Below are positions 17,516 to 25,549 of a DNA stretch of 64,000 nt, piece after piece. Every line of letters starts with the position of its first letter. Positions within the stretch are counted from its first letter, which is position 1. Both the position numbers and the translations under genes were made by a program. The stretch comes from Lachnospiraceae bacterium (GTDB lineage: Bacteria; Bacillota; Clostridia; Lachnospirales; Lachnospiraceae), in contig JAETOL010000008.1 in NCBI GenBank assembly GCA_021771755.1, positions 1 through 64,000 on the forward strand. The letters run 5' to 3'. The notes beneath the pieces were generated by a model, which worked only from the letters and a program-made list of their open reading frames with translations, did no database searches and had not been told where the DNA came from.

Positions 17516-18241
17516 ATGGAACAAAAGATAAATAAACAGCAGTTTATGCGGGGGCTCCATGATGGAGTCCCTATTGCTTTGGGATATTTTGCCGTGTCCT
17601 TTACCTTTGGCATGATGGCGGTCTCGGGAGGATTGTCTGTATGGCAGGCAACGCTGATATCGCTGACGAATCTTACCTCAGCGGGACAGTTTGCAGGTCT
17701 GGATATTATGATCGCCTGCGGCTCTCTGTGGGAAATGGCTCTGACCCAGCTGATCATTAATCTGCGCTACAGCCTGATGTCGTTTTCTCTGTCCCAGAAG
17801 CTGGAAAGAAATCTGGCTCCCTGGCACAGATTTGCAGTGGCCTTTGGCATGACGGATGAGATTTTCGGGGTCAGCGCCAGTCAGCCGGGACGCCTGAATC
17901 CTTTTTATAATTACGGAGCTATGAGCGTGGCTGTTCCGGGATGGACCTTTGGTACTCTGGCAGGAGCCATTGCAGGAAATATCATGCCGGGATTTCTGGC
18001 AAGTGCGCTGAGCGTGGCGATTTACGGCATGTTTCTGGCAGTGATCATCCCGCCGGCAAAGAAGCATCGGGCAGTCCAGAAGGTGGTAGTGGGAGCGATG
18101 GCAGTCAGCACCTTGTTCGCCTGCACACCGGTTTTGAATAAAGTCTCTTCAGGCTTTGTGATCATTATCACAACCCTGGCAGTGGCGGGAATGGCTGCAT
18201 ATTTCTGCCCGATAGAGGACGGAGAGGAGGAAGACGCATGA
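17516..18241 (+). CDS. azlC: Branched-chain amino acid exporter, large subunit (AzlC family)
   Basis: A 241-residue polytopic membrane protein with family patterns RGLHDGVPIALGYFAVSF and TNLTSAGQFAGL near the N-terminus and several hydrophobic helices. With AzlD it exports branched-chain amino acids or analogues in B. subtilis and related systems. It overlaps azlD by 4 bp (ATGA). Substrate is assumed from the family. Confidence 0.92.
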   Translation: MEQKINKQQFMRGLHDGVPIALGYFAVSFTFGMMAVSGGLSVWQATLISLTNLTSAGQFAGLDIMIACGSLWEMALTQLIINLRYSLMSFSLSQKLERNLAPWHRFAVAFGMTDEIFGVSASQPGRLNPFYNYGAMSVAVPGWTFGTLAGAIAGNIMPGFLASALSVAIYGMFLAVIIPPAKKHRAVQKVVVGAMAVSTLFACTPVLNKVSSGFVIIITTLAVAGMAAYFCPIEDGEEEDA

Positions 18242-18558
18242 ACTGGAACGTTTATATGTATATTCTGGTAATGGCGGGAGTGACTTATCTGATCCGTATG
18301 CTTCCGCTGGTGCTTTTTAAAAAGGAGATCACCAGCCCGTTTTTGAAATCTTTTTTGTATTATGTCCCCTATGCCTGTCTGGCAGCGATGACCTTTCCTG
18401 CCATCCTGACAGCGCCGTCCTCGGGAATGATCGCCGGCGCGGCCGGGCTGGCGGCTGCACTGATCGCGGCATACCGGGAAAAAAGCCTTCTGACTGTGGC
18501 GCTTTTTGCCTGCGGAGCGGTATTTGTAGTAGAGAGAGTGATGGAAATAATTGGGTAA
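18238..18558 (+). CDS. azlD: Branched-chain amino acid exporter, small subunit (AzlD family)
   Basis: A 106-residue protein with about four membrane helices; MAGVTYLIRMLPLVLF at the N-terminus is typical of AzlD. It is translationally coupled to azlC and has the normal length for the small partner. Confidence 0.92.
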   Translation: MNWNVYMYILVMAGVTYLIRMLPLVLFKKEITSPFLKSFLYYVPYACLAAMTFPAILTAPSSGMIAGAAGLAAALIAAYREKSLLTVALFACGAVFVVERVMEIIG

Positions 18559-18591
18559 GAAGAGTAGAATTAAGGAGTTTTGCACTTTATA

Positions 18592-18620
18592 TTGTTAAAG
18601 TAATGAAAAAATGTTATACT
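18592..18620 (+). promoter_or_regulatory. Promoter of the chorismate mutase-shikimate kinase gene
   Basis: TTGTTA (18592-18597), 17-bp spacer, TATACT (18615-18620) with TG one base before the -10 region. About 68 bp upstream of the start codon. Confidence 0.7.
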
Positions 18621-18687
18621 GTAAAAGTCCTATATGTGAAACCTGAGAACGTACATGGATAATTTATTATGCGGAAGGAAGTAGAAC

Positions 18688-19467
18688 ATGTCAGATCAGT
18701 TAGAGATACTTCGTGAAAATCTGGAACAATGTGATGAGATCATTCTGGATGCGCTCCTTATGCGCAATCGTATCGTGGAGGATATTATGGCCTGTAAAGA
18801 GGCTGAAAATATTCCGATTCTTCAGCCGGAACAGGAGCTGAAGCGGGAAGTCTGGCTTGAGAAGAAACTGGAAGGCAGACGACATAAAAAAGAGGTGGAG
18901 GATGTATTCTTCCGGATCAGACAAAACAGTAAGCAGATCCAGGCCCGTAAGCTGTTCAATTATAATATTGTGCTGATTGGATTTATGGGTGCGGGAAAAA
19001 GTACAATCTCTGATTATTTAAGAACGGCTTTTGCCATGGAGGTTGTAGAAATGGATCAGATTATTTCAGAAAGACAGGGAATGAGTATTTCTGATATTTT
19101 TGAGACATATGGAGAAGAATATTTCCGTGATCTGGAAACCAATCTGCTGATTGAGATGCAGTCCAGAACAAATGTGGTGATCTCCTGCGGAGGAGGCGTG
19201 CCCATGAGAGAACGCAATGTGACAGAAATGAAGAAAAATGGAAAGGTCGTTCTTCTTACGGCAAAACCGGAGACTATTCTGGAACGAGTGCGGGATAATC
19301 ATGACCGGCCGCTTCTGGAAGGAAACAAAAATGTGAATTTTATTGCAGGGCTTATGGAAAAGCGTCGCCAGAAATACGAAGCTGCCGCAGATATTATCAT
19401 TGAAACAGATGGCAAGAATGAACTGCAGATCTGTGAAGAGCTGATACAGGGGATTTTGAAAAACTGA
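18688..19467 (+). CDS. aroK: Bifunctional chorismate mutase (AroQ type) - shikimate kinase
   Basis: A 259-residue two-domain enzyme. Residues 1-90 resemble an all-helical AroQ chorismate mutase (ILRENLEQCDEIILDALLMR with the expected Arg residues, then a Lys in ACKE). Residues about 94-259 are shikimate kinase: P-loop GFMGAGKST, the shikimate-binding Asp in EMDQIISE, the Arg in YFRDLET, and SCGGGVPMR. Shikimate kinase phosphorylates shikimate; chorismate mutase makes prephenate several steps later. aroE follows under its own promoter. That the mutase half is active is inference from the family. Confidence 0.88.
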   Translation: MSDQLEILRENLEQCDEIILDALLMRNRIVEDIMACKEAENIPILQPEQELKREVWLEKKLEGRRHKKEVEDVFFRIRQNSKQIQARKLFNYNIVLIGFMGAGKSTISDYLRTAFAMEVVEMDQIISERQGMSISDIFETYGEEYFRDLETNLLIEMQSRTNVVISCGGGVPMRERNVTEMKKNGKVVLLTAKPETILERVRDNHDRPLLEGNKNVNFIAGLMEKRRQKYEAAADIIIETDGKNELQICEELIQGILKN

Positions 19468-19505
19468 TTTGAAATATGTCAGATGAATTGTTTGGCAGTT
19501 TTTTG

Positions 19506-19534
19506 TTGTAAAACAGAGAAAACTGAGCTAAAAT
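19506..19534 (+). promoter_or_regulatory. Promoter of aroE
   Basis: TTGTAA (19506-19511), 17-bp spacer, TAAAAT (19529-19534), 67 bp upstream of the start. Confidence 0.6.
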
Positions 19535-19600
19535 TAGAATACAAATTTTGACGTTGTAAAGTGCGAAGTTTTGAGACGGACGTCACAGGAGGAGAAAAAT

Positions 19601-20482
19601 ATGGAAAACAGGATTAAGGGAACAACAGGGCTTTTGATGCTGATTGGCAGTCCGGTAGGGCATTCCGGCTCTCCGGCCATGTATAATTTCAGCTTTCAGC
19701 ATAACAACCAGGACTATGCATACATGGCTTTTGATATTAAGGAAGATCAGGTAGGGGCGGCTCTGGACGCCATGCGGCTTTTTAAAATGAGAGGAGCCAA
19801 TGTGACCATGCCCTGCAAAAATGAAGCGGCAAGACTTGTAGATGAGCTTTCTCCGGCAGCAAGGATCATCGGGGCGGTCAATACCATTGTTAACGAGGAC
19901 GGAAAGCTGATCGGCCATATCACAGACGGAACCGGATTTGTACAGAATTTAAGAGAACATGGAGTTGACGTAAAGGGCAAAAAAATGGTGGTTCTCGGCG
20001 CGGGAGGAGCAGCTACAGCCATTCAGGTACAGTGTGCTCTTGACGGAGCCGCTTCCATTACGATCTTTAACCCGGACGATCCGTTTCTTGAGCGGGCAAG
20101 AAATACTGCGGAAAAGCTGAAAAAAGAAGCGCCGGACTGTCAGGTACAGGTATTCTGCCTGGAGGATCAGGAGAAACTGAAGGAAGAAGTGGAAAAGGCA
20201 GATATTCTTGTAAACGGAACTCTTGCGGGAATGAAACCTCATGAGGACACCACACTGATCACAGATAAAACCATGTTCCGTCCGGATCTGGTGGTGGCTG
20301 ATGTGGTTTATAATCCGGAAGAGACCAGACTTCTCCGGGAGGCAAAGGAAGCCGGATGCAGAACTGTAGGCGGCAAAGGAATGCTTCTCTGGCAGGGAGC
20401 TGCAGCCTATAAGCTTTATACAGGAATGGAAATGCCGGTAGAGGAATATCGGAGATTTCAGGAAGAAAACCAGGAAAAATAA
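19601..20482 (+). CDS. aroE: Shikimate (quinate/shikimate) dehydrogenase
   Basis: A 293-residue NAD(P)-dependent reductase of 3-dehydroshikimate. The substrate site SPVGHSGSPAMYN is at residues 17-29, the catalytic Lys is in NVTMPCKNEA, and the nucleotide loop is VLGAGGAA near residue 132. It is closer in layout to the YdiB-like long form than to short AroE, so quinate may also be used; this is not certain. GGAGGAG precedes the ATG chosen; an upstream in-frame TTG lacks a site. Confidence 0.92.
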   Translation: MENRIKGTTGLLMLIGSPVGHSGSPAMYNFSFQHNNQDYAYMAFDIKEDQVGAALDAMRLFKMRGANVTMPCKNEAARLVDELSPAARIIGAVNTIVNEDGKLIGHITDGTGFVQNLREHGVDVKGKKMVVLGAGGAATAIQVQCALDGAASITIFNPDDPFLERARNTAEKLKKEAPDCQVQVFCLEDQEKLKEEVEKADILVNGTLAGMKPHEDTTLITDKTMFRPDLVVADVVYNPEETRLLREAKEAGCRTVGGKGMLLWQGAAAYKLYTGMEMPVEEYRRFQEENQEK

Positions 20483-20505
20483 AACGGAAAAAGAATTGCT
20501 TCAGT

Positions 20506-20561
20506 AAAAAAGCCGAGTGGACAGGGAACAGAAGAAAAGTTCTCTGCCATTCGGCTTTTTT
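20506..20561 (+). terminator. Bidirectional terminator between aroE and dapF
   Basis: AAAAAGCCGAGTGG (20507-20520) pairs with the complementary CCATTCGGCTTTTTT arm ending at 20561, with a further GGGAAC/GTTCTC pairing inside. A-run on one side and T-run on the other serve both converging genes. Confidence 0.85.
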
Positions 20562-20579
20562 GTTTTACAAAAAATCTGA

Positions 20580-21434
20580 TTATTTTTCAAGGAAAGAAAG
20601 ATCAATCTCACCTTCAAAAACCGTAGTGGCCGGACCGGTCATGTAGACCAGATTTTCCTGACGGTTCCACAGGATCTCCAGATCGCCTCCCAGCAGTTTG
20701 ACAGTGATGGGAACATCTTCATCTACCAGACCGTTTAAGGTGGAAGCTACTGCAACGGCACAGGCGCCGGTTCCGCAGGCAAGAGTTTCTCCGGAGCCTC
20801 TTTCCCATACGCGCATCTGAAGGGTATGCCGGTCAATGACTTTTACAAACTCAGTGTTGATCCGGTCCGGAAAATTAATATGATTTTCAAACAAAGGACC
20901 GATCCTGGCAATATCCAGACCATCCACATCATCCATATAGACAATGGCGTGGGGATTTCCCATGGAAACAGCGGTGATATGGTAGGTTTCTCCGTTTACA
21001 TCCAGAGGCTCATTGATCACCTGCTCCCTGGGGGATACTACAGGAATGGTTTTTGCATTCAGAATGGGAGACCCCATATTAACCTTTACAGAGGAAACCT
21101 TGCCGTTTTTGACGGTAAGATCCAGATATTTGATGCCGCTCTTAGTTGCTACACTGATGTTTTTCTTGTTTACAATGCCTTTATCATAGGCGAATTTTGC
21201 TACACAGCGGATTCCGTTTCCACACATGGCACCCTGTGAGCCGTCCAGATTATACATATCCATTTCGCAGTCTGCCACGTCAGACGGCTTTACCAGGATC
21301 AGTCCGTCTGAACCGATTCCAAAATGCCGGTCGCTGACAAATTTTGCCACTGCGGAAGGGTTGTTTACGGTTTCCTGGAAACAGTCTACATAGACATAGT
21401 CGTTTCCGATTCCCTGCATTTTTGTAAATTTCAT
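20580..21434 (-). CDS. dapF: Diaminopimelate epimerase
   Basis: A 284-residue enzyme turning LL- into meso-diaminopimelate, for lysine and for the wall peptide used by MurE. N-terminus MKFTKMQGIGNDYVYVD is the family mark; the two catalytic cysteines are in GAMCGNGIRC and LACGTGAC. GAGGAGGAGC precedes the start on the minus strand. It is convergent with aroE. The upstream hydF gene lies 138 bp away on the same strand with its own terminator, so dapF is probably a separate unit. Confidence 0.96.
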   Translation of the reverse strand: MKFTKMQGIGNDYVYVDCFQETVNNPSAVAKFVSDRHFGIGSDGLILVKPSDVADCEMDMYNLDGSQGAMCGNGIRCVAKFAYDKGIVNKKNISVATKSGIKYLDLTVKNGKVSSVKVNMGSPILNAKTIPVVSPREQVINEPLDVNGETYHITAVSMGNPHAIVYMDDVDGLDIARIGPLFENHINFPDRINTEFVKVIDRHTLQMRVWERGSGETLACGTGACAVAVASTLNGLVDEDVPITVKLLGGDLEILWNRQENLVYMTGPATTVFEGEIDLSFLEK

Positions 21435-21518
21435 AAAGCTCCTCCTCGTTATTTATACACTGCAAAGCCGGAAAAGGGATTTCCATGCCCTGCACCCCTT
21501 GTTTTATAACGCTACCAG

Positions 21519-21548
21519 TATATAGAAAAAATGTTATGGTTTTGTGAA
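21519..21548 (-). promoter_or_regulatory. Possible promoter of dapF
   Basis: On the minus strand TTCACA (21543-21548), 18-bp spacer, TATATA (21519-21524). Confidence 0.4.
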
Positions 21549-21555
21549 ATCAGAA

Positions 21556-21596
21556 TAAAAAAACCGGAAATTTTATAACAGATTCCGAAATTCCGG
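21556..21596 (-). terminator. Terminator overlapping the end of hydF
   Basis: On the minus strand CCGGAATTT (21588-21596) pairs with AAATTTCCGG (21564-21573), one base bulged, followed by a run of Ts (21557-21563). The hydF stop codon lies within the stem-loop. Confidence 0.7.
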
Positions 21597-22808
21597 GAAA
21601 GGAATAAGGCTTCTTTCCAGAATGCCGGTGATCTGAGCAATCAGGATCCCGTAATTGGTAATGGGGACATTCTGGTCACGGCAGCATGCAATCCGGTATT
21701 TCATTTCTCTTTCGTTGAGCATACACCCTCCGCAGTGAACCACCAGTTTATAATCAGAAACATCATCTGGAAATTCGGTTCCGGAGGTAAAGACGAACTC
21801 CGGATCCGCACCTGTGAATTTCCGGATCATTCCGGGAATCTTTACGGTTCCGATATCGTCGCACTGCCGGTGATGGGTACAGCCTTCTGCGATCAGGATT
21901 TTATCGCCGTTCCGGATGTTTTTCAGAGCGGCGGCGCCTTCCACAGATGTACCAAGATCTCCCTTGTATCTTGCAAACAGGATGGAGAAAGAGGTAAGGG
22001 CAATATCCGCAGGAGTATCCCTGGAAACCCGGGCAAAAGCCTGACTGTCTGTGATGACAAGTCCGGGTCTTACACCTTTTGATAGAAAATGTTCCAGTGT
22101 GTCTTTTAACTCGGTGTCCCTTACCACAAGGGAAAGCGCGCCGCGTTCCAGAATGGCACGGATGGTCTGCTGCTGGGGCAGGATCAGCCGGCCTTTTGGA
22201 GCGGCCTTGTCAATGGGAACTACCAGGATCACCAGATCCAGAGGTTTGATAAGATCACCGACCAGTGGATATTTATGCGTATCCTCCGGTTTCAGGGAGG
22301 CGATTTTTTCCTTTAATTCATGTATCCCTGATCCGGTGGCTGCACTGACGAAGATTTCATTGGAAGCAGTGTCGGTCTGAAGAGCGGAGGATGCAGCGGA
22401 AGCTTCTTCGGGAAGAAGATCAATCTTATTATAGACCAGCAGCCAGGGAATGTTTTTTTCCTGAAAGCGGCGGATCAGAGCCTCTTCATACTCCGTTTTG
22501 CCAAGGGTGCTGTCCACCACAAGTACAGCGATATCCGTTTTGTTCAGAACCTGGTAGCTTTTTTTGATCCGGAGCGCTCCCAGTTCCCCTTCGTCGTCGA
22601 TTCCCGGGGTATCAATGACCATTACCGGCCCAAGCGGCAGCAGCTCCATGGTTTTGTATACCGGGTCCGTGGTGGTTCCCTTTACATTGGAAACAATGGC
22701 AAGATCCTGACCGGTAACCGCATTGATGACACTGGATTTTCCGGCATTGCGCTTTCCGAAAAAGCTGATATGAATCCGCTCGGAAGCGGGCGTCTGATTC
22801 ATTCCCAT
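21573..22808 (-). CDS. hydF: [FeFe]-hydrogenase H-cluster maturation GTPase HydF
   Basis: A 411-residue scaffold protein that assembles the di-iron subcluster and delivers it to HydA. The G domain has G1 FGKRNAGKSS, G3 DTPGIDD and G4 NKID. The C-terminal iron-sulfur site is visible as CTHH near residue 310 and HCGGC near residue 360 (CxH...HCxxC pattern). Start at MGMNQT is supported by AAAGGAGGAC; the frame extends 57 codons upstream through AT-rich promoter DNA, which is not coding. hydE, hydG and a hydrogenase are not in this window. Confidence 0.95.
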   Translation of the reverse strand: MGMNQTPASERIHISFFGKRNAGKSSVINAVTGQDLAIVSNVKGTTTDPVYKTMELLPLGPVMVIDTPGIDDEGELGALRIKKSYQVLNKTDIAVLVVDSTLGKTEYEEALIRRFQEKNIPWLLVYNKIDLLPEEASAASSALQTDTASNEIFVSAATGSGIHELKEKIASLKPEDTHKYPLVGDLIKPLDLVILVVPIDKAAPKGRLILPQQQTIRAILERGALSLVVRDTELKDTLEHFLSKGVRPGLVITDSQAFARVSRDTPADIALTSFSILFARYKGDLGTSVEGAAALKNIRNGDKILIAEGCTHHRQCDDIGTVKIPGMIRKFTGADPEFVFTSGTEFPDDVSDYKLVVHCGGCMLNEREMKYRIACCRDQNVPITNYGILIAQITGILERSLIPFPEFRNLL

Positions 22809-22884
22809 AGATTTGTCCTCCTTTGATCTGAAAAAATGATTTTTGCATATAATTATCGTTTTTTGTGCATATGAAAGTATTTTT

Positions 22885-22913
22885 ATTATAGAAAATATTT
22901 TTTTATTATGCAA
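22885..22913 (-). promoter_or_regulatory. Promoter of hydF
   Basis: Minus strand TTGCAT (22908-22913), 17-bp spacer, TATAAT (22885-22890). Strong match, back to back with the divergent promoter at 22922. Confidence 0.75.
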
Positions 22914-22921
22914 GTAAACTA

Positions 22922-22949
22922 TTGCATTTTCCAAAAAACATGGTAAAAT
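22922..22949 (+). promoter_or_regulatory. Promoter of the amino-acid ABC importer operon
   Basis: TTGCAT (22922-22927), 16-bp spacer, TAAAAT (22944-22949). Its -35 starts only 8 bp from the -35 of the divergent hydF promoter, so the two may compete. Confidence 0.6.
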
Positions 22950-23032
22950 TAGAATCATGATTTTGAAGATTTTATGCAACGAAAATGTATAAATATACCA
23001 ACGGTGGTATAATGTTTAAGGAGGAAAAAAGA

Positions 23033-23842
23033 ATGAAAAACATGAAAAAATTTGCAGCACTTGCTCTTTGTGCAGCAATGACAACAACTATGCTTGGTGG
23101 AGTAAGCGTTTTTGCCAATGACAGTGGAATTGAAGGCGTAGATGACCTTCCGGGCAAAAAAATCGGTGTTCAGCTGGGAACTACCGGTGATATCTATGCG
23201 TCTGACTACGAGGGCGACGAAGAAGGAACTACAATTGAGCGTTTCAATAAGGCAAACGATACCGTTATGGCTTTGAAGCAGGGCAAGATCGACTGCATCA
23301 TCATCGACAGTCTTCCGGCAGAGAAATTTGTTGAGAACAATGATGATCTGGAAATTCTGGAAGAGGATTTTGCCACAGAGGAATATGCCATTGCAATAAA
23401 GAAAGGCAATGATGAGCTGACTGAAGCGATCAACGGAGCTCTTAAAGAACTGAAAGAGGACGGAACTCTGGATCAGATCAACGAAAACTATATCGGAGAT
23501 GATGACGTTAAGGGAACCTGCCCTTATGAATCTCCAAAAGATGTAGATCGTTCCAAAGGAACTCTCACAATGGCTACCAATGCGACCTTCCCTCCATATG
23601 AGTACTATGAAGGCGATAAGATCGTAGGTGTTGATGTGGATATGGCACAGGCTGTCTGCGATAAGCTGGGATATGAGCTGAAGATTGAGGATATGGAATT
23701 TAATGCAATCATAAACGCAGTAGATTCCGGTAAAGCAGATATCGGTGTAGCTGGTATGACGGTAACAGAAGATCGTAAAGCAAGTGCAAACTTTACAGAT
23801 TCTTACACAACTGCAAAACAGGTAATCATTGTCCGCAAATAA
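23033..23842 (+). CDS. Circularly permuted amino-acid ABC transporter substrate-binding protein (SBP family 3)
   Basis: A 269-residue secreted protein whose family-3 binding fold appears in reversed segment order. After a signal peptide (residues 1-28, VFA then ND; no lipobox) comes the half that is normally C-terminal: VDDLPGKKIGVQLGTTG (36-52), DCIIIDSLPAE, EEYAIAIKKG and the closing helix LKELKEDGTLDQINENY (137-153). A linker of about 22 residues follows, then the normally N-terminal half: ATNATFPPYEYYEGD (181-195), the family signature GVDVDMAQAV (199-208) and MTVTEDRKASANFTDSY, ending in the hinge strand QVIIVRK. The permease and ATPase follow. Start at 23033 has TAAGGAGGAAAA. Confidence 0.9.
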   Translation: MKNMKKFAALALCAAMTTTMLGGVSVFANDSGIEGVDDLPGKKIGVQLGTTGDIYASDYEGDEEGTTIERFNKANDTVMALKQGKIDCIIIDSLPAEKFVENNDDLEILEEDFATEEYAIAIKKGNDELTEAINGALKELKEDGTLDQINENYIGDDDVKGTCPYESPKDVDRSKGTLTMATNATFPPYEYYEGDKIVGVDVDMAQAVCDKLGYELKIEDMEFNAIINAVDSGKADIGVAGMTVTEDRKASANFTDSYTTAKQVIIVRK

Positions 23843-23891
23843 TAAAACAAAGTTTATGACTGTCTGAGAATAGTCTGAAAACAGGAAAATT

Positions 23892-23942
23892 ATTCCGGGT
23901 ACCCGGCATCGAAACAATCGGTATGGGAACCCGGAATTTGTT
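23892..23942 (+). other. Stem-loop between binding-protein and permease genes
   Basis: ATTCCGGGT (23892-23900) pairs with ACCCGGAAT (23929-23937) around a 28-nt loop, followed by TTGTTATG. It could be a leaky terminator or a 3' stabiliser of the binding-protein message. Confidence 0.6.
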
Positions 23943-23987
23943 ATGAACTGCTGAAAACAGGTTAAAAAAGAGAAAGTGGTGAATGCT

Positions 23988-24677
23988 TTGGCAGATTTTA
24001 TTGCAAAATTTCAATTGAATTTCATAGAAGAAAAGCGCTATGAATTTATTTTCAGTGGTCTGAAGACTACGTTGATCATTACGGCATTTGCAGTTTTGAT
24101 CGGTATTATTCTTGGATTTATCATTGCCATGATCCGTTCCACTCATGACAGAACCGGAAAAATGAAAATCCTCAATGCGATTTGTAAGGTGTATCTGACT
24201 GTGATCAGAGGAACACCGGCAATGGTACAGCTTCTGATTATGTATTATGTTGTGTTTGCGGTTCATGATCCGGGGAAAATGGTGACAGCTGTAATTGCCT
24301 TTGGTCTGAACTCTGCCGCGTATGTGGCTGAAATTGTACGTTCGGGTATCATGTCCATCGATCAGGGACAGTTTGAGGCAGGAAGAAGTCTTGGTTTCAA
24401 TTATCGTCAGACCATGCTTCTGATCATCCTTCCTCAGGCCTTTAAGAACGTGCTTCCGGCTCTTGCCAATGAATTTATCGTTCTTATGAAAGAAACTTCC
24501 ATCAGTGGTTATATTGGTATCACTGACCTGACTCGAGGCGGAGATATCATCCGAAGCCAGACTTATGAAGCTCTTCTGCCTCTTCTTGCAGTTGCAGCAA
24601 TTTATCTGGTACTTGTTATGTTCCTGTCTTATCTGGTAGGAAAGCTGGAAAGGAGGCTGAGAAACAGTGAACGCTAA
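23988..24677 (+). CDS. Amino-acid ABC transporter permease (HisM/GlnP type)
   Basis: A permease of about 229 residues with the polar amino-acid permease pattern [14 protein letters not shown] and the EAA loop [20 protein letters not shown]. Membrane helices start near residue 24. Start is uncertain: GTG at 23976 or 23979, or TTG at 23988; the TTG is preferred because GGTGA lies five bases upstream and the protein then begins MADFIAKF. The next gene overlaps its end by 11 bp. Confidence 0.9.
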   Translation: MADFIAKFQLNFIEEKRYEFIFSGLKTTLIITAFAVLIGIILGFIIAMIRSTHDRTGKMKILNAICKVYLTVIRGTPAMVQLLIMYYVVFAVHDPGKMVTAVIAFGLNSAAYVAEIVRSGIMSIDQGQFEAGRSLGFNYRQTMLLIILPQAFKNVLPALANEFIVLMKETSISGYIGITDLTRGGDIIRSQTYEALLPLLAVAAIYLVLVMFLSYLVGKLERRLRNSER

Positions 24678-25410
24678 AGGTGAAGTATTGCTTGATGTGA
24701 AAGGACTGAAAAAATCTTTTGATGGAATGCAGGTTCTTAATGGAATCTCCACGCAGATCTGCAAAGGAGAGGTGGTTGCCATCATCGGACCTTCCGGCTG
24801 TGGAAAATCAACATTTCTTCGTTCGCTGAATCTTCTGGAAACTCCAACTGGCGGACAGATCCTGTTTGAAGGAACGGACATTACAGACAAGTCTGTAAAC
24901 GTAGATAAAATGCGCCAGAAGATCGGTATGGTATTTCAGCAGTTTAATCTGTTCCCACATCTGACCATTAAGAAAAATATTATGCTTGCACCGGAAAAAC
25001 TGGGGCTGATGACAAAAGAAGAAGCTTCCAAACGTGCAGACGAGCTGTTGGAGCGAGTTGGCCTTCCGGATAAAGCAGATGCATATCCAAGTCAGCTTTC
25101 CGGCGGACAGAAGCAGAGGATCGCTATTGCCAGAGCTTTGGCTATGAATCCGGATGTGATGCTGTTTGACGAGCCTACTTCTGCGCTGGATCCGGAAATG
25201 GTAGGAGAGGTCCTGGAGATCATGAAGGAACTTGCCCAGTCGGGAATGACCATGATAGTGGTCACACATGAGATGGGATTTGCCAGAGAGGTGGCGACTC
25301 GTGTGATGTTCATTGATGAGGGAAAGATTCAGGAAGAAAATACTCCGCAGGAGTTTTTTGCAAATCCGAAAAATCCAAGACTGAGAGAATTTTTGTCCAA
25401 AGTTTTATAA
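24667..25410 (+). CDS. Amino-acid ABC transporter ATP-binding protein (GlnQ type)
   Basis: A 247-residue ATPase with Walker [11 protein letters not shown]-loop [11 protein letters not shown], signature LSGGQKQR, Walker [13 protein letters not shown] and H-loop VTHEMGFA, all typical of polar amino-acid importers. It starts with GTG inside the permease 3' end, indicating coupling. It completes a three-gene importer with the permuted binding protein. Confidence 0.95.
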   Translation: MNAKGEVLLDVKGLKKSFDGMQVLNGISTQICKGEVVAIIGPSGCGKSTFLRSLNLLETPTGGQILFEGTDITDKSVNVDKMRQKIGMVFQQFNLFPHLTIKKNIMLAPEKLGLMTKEEASKRADELLERVGLPDKADAYPSQLSGGQKQRIAIARALAMNPDVMLFDEPTSALDPEMVGEVLEIMKELAQSGMTMIVVTHEMGFAREVATRVMFIDEGKIQEENTPQEFFANPKNPRLREFLSKVL

Positions 25411-25426
25411 AATATGAAGAACCCAT

Positions 25427-25486
25427 AAAAAAGACCACTGTGTCTGAACCGCAGAGCATTTACGGATCAGTTGCAGTGGTCTTTTG
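25427..25486 (+). terminator. Terminator of the amino-acid ABC operon
   Basis: AAAAGACCACTG (25429-25440) and CAGTGGTCTTTT (25474-25485) form a perfect 12-bp stem with a long loop and T-run. Confidence 0.8.
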
Positions 25487-25549
25487 CTTACCGGGAAAGG
25501 AATACATTTTGTATGAATTTTTCCGGTTCATAAAAATCTAAGAAATCCA

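Noticed and set aside
23033-23842. Two tandem binding-protein genes fused or a partial duplication
   Set aside because: Each structural segment occurs only once and total length equals one domain; permutation explains it better.
22955-23917. A 320-codon minus-strand frame opposite the permuted binding protein
   Set aside because: Antisense to a protein with clear family motifs and a good ribosome site; Cys/Phe/Ile-rich composition typical of shadow frames.
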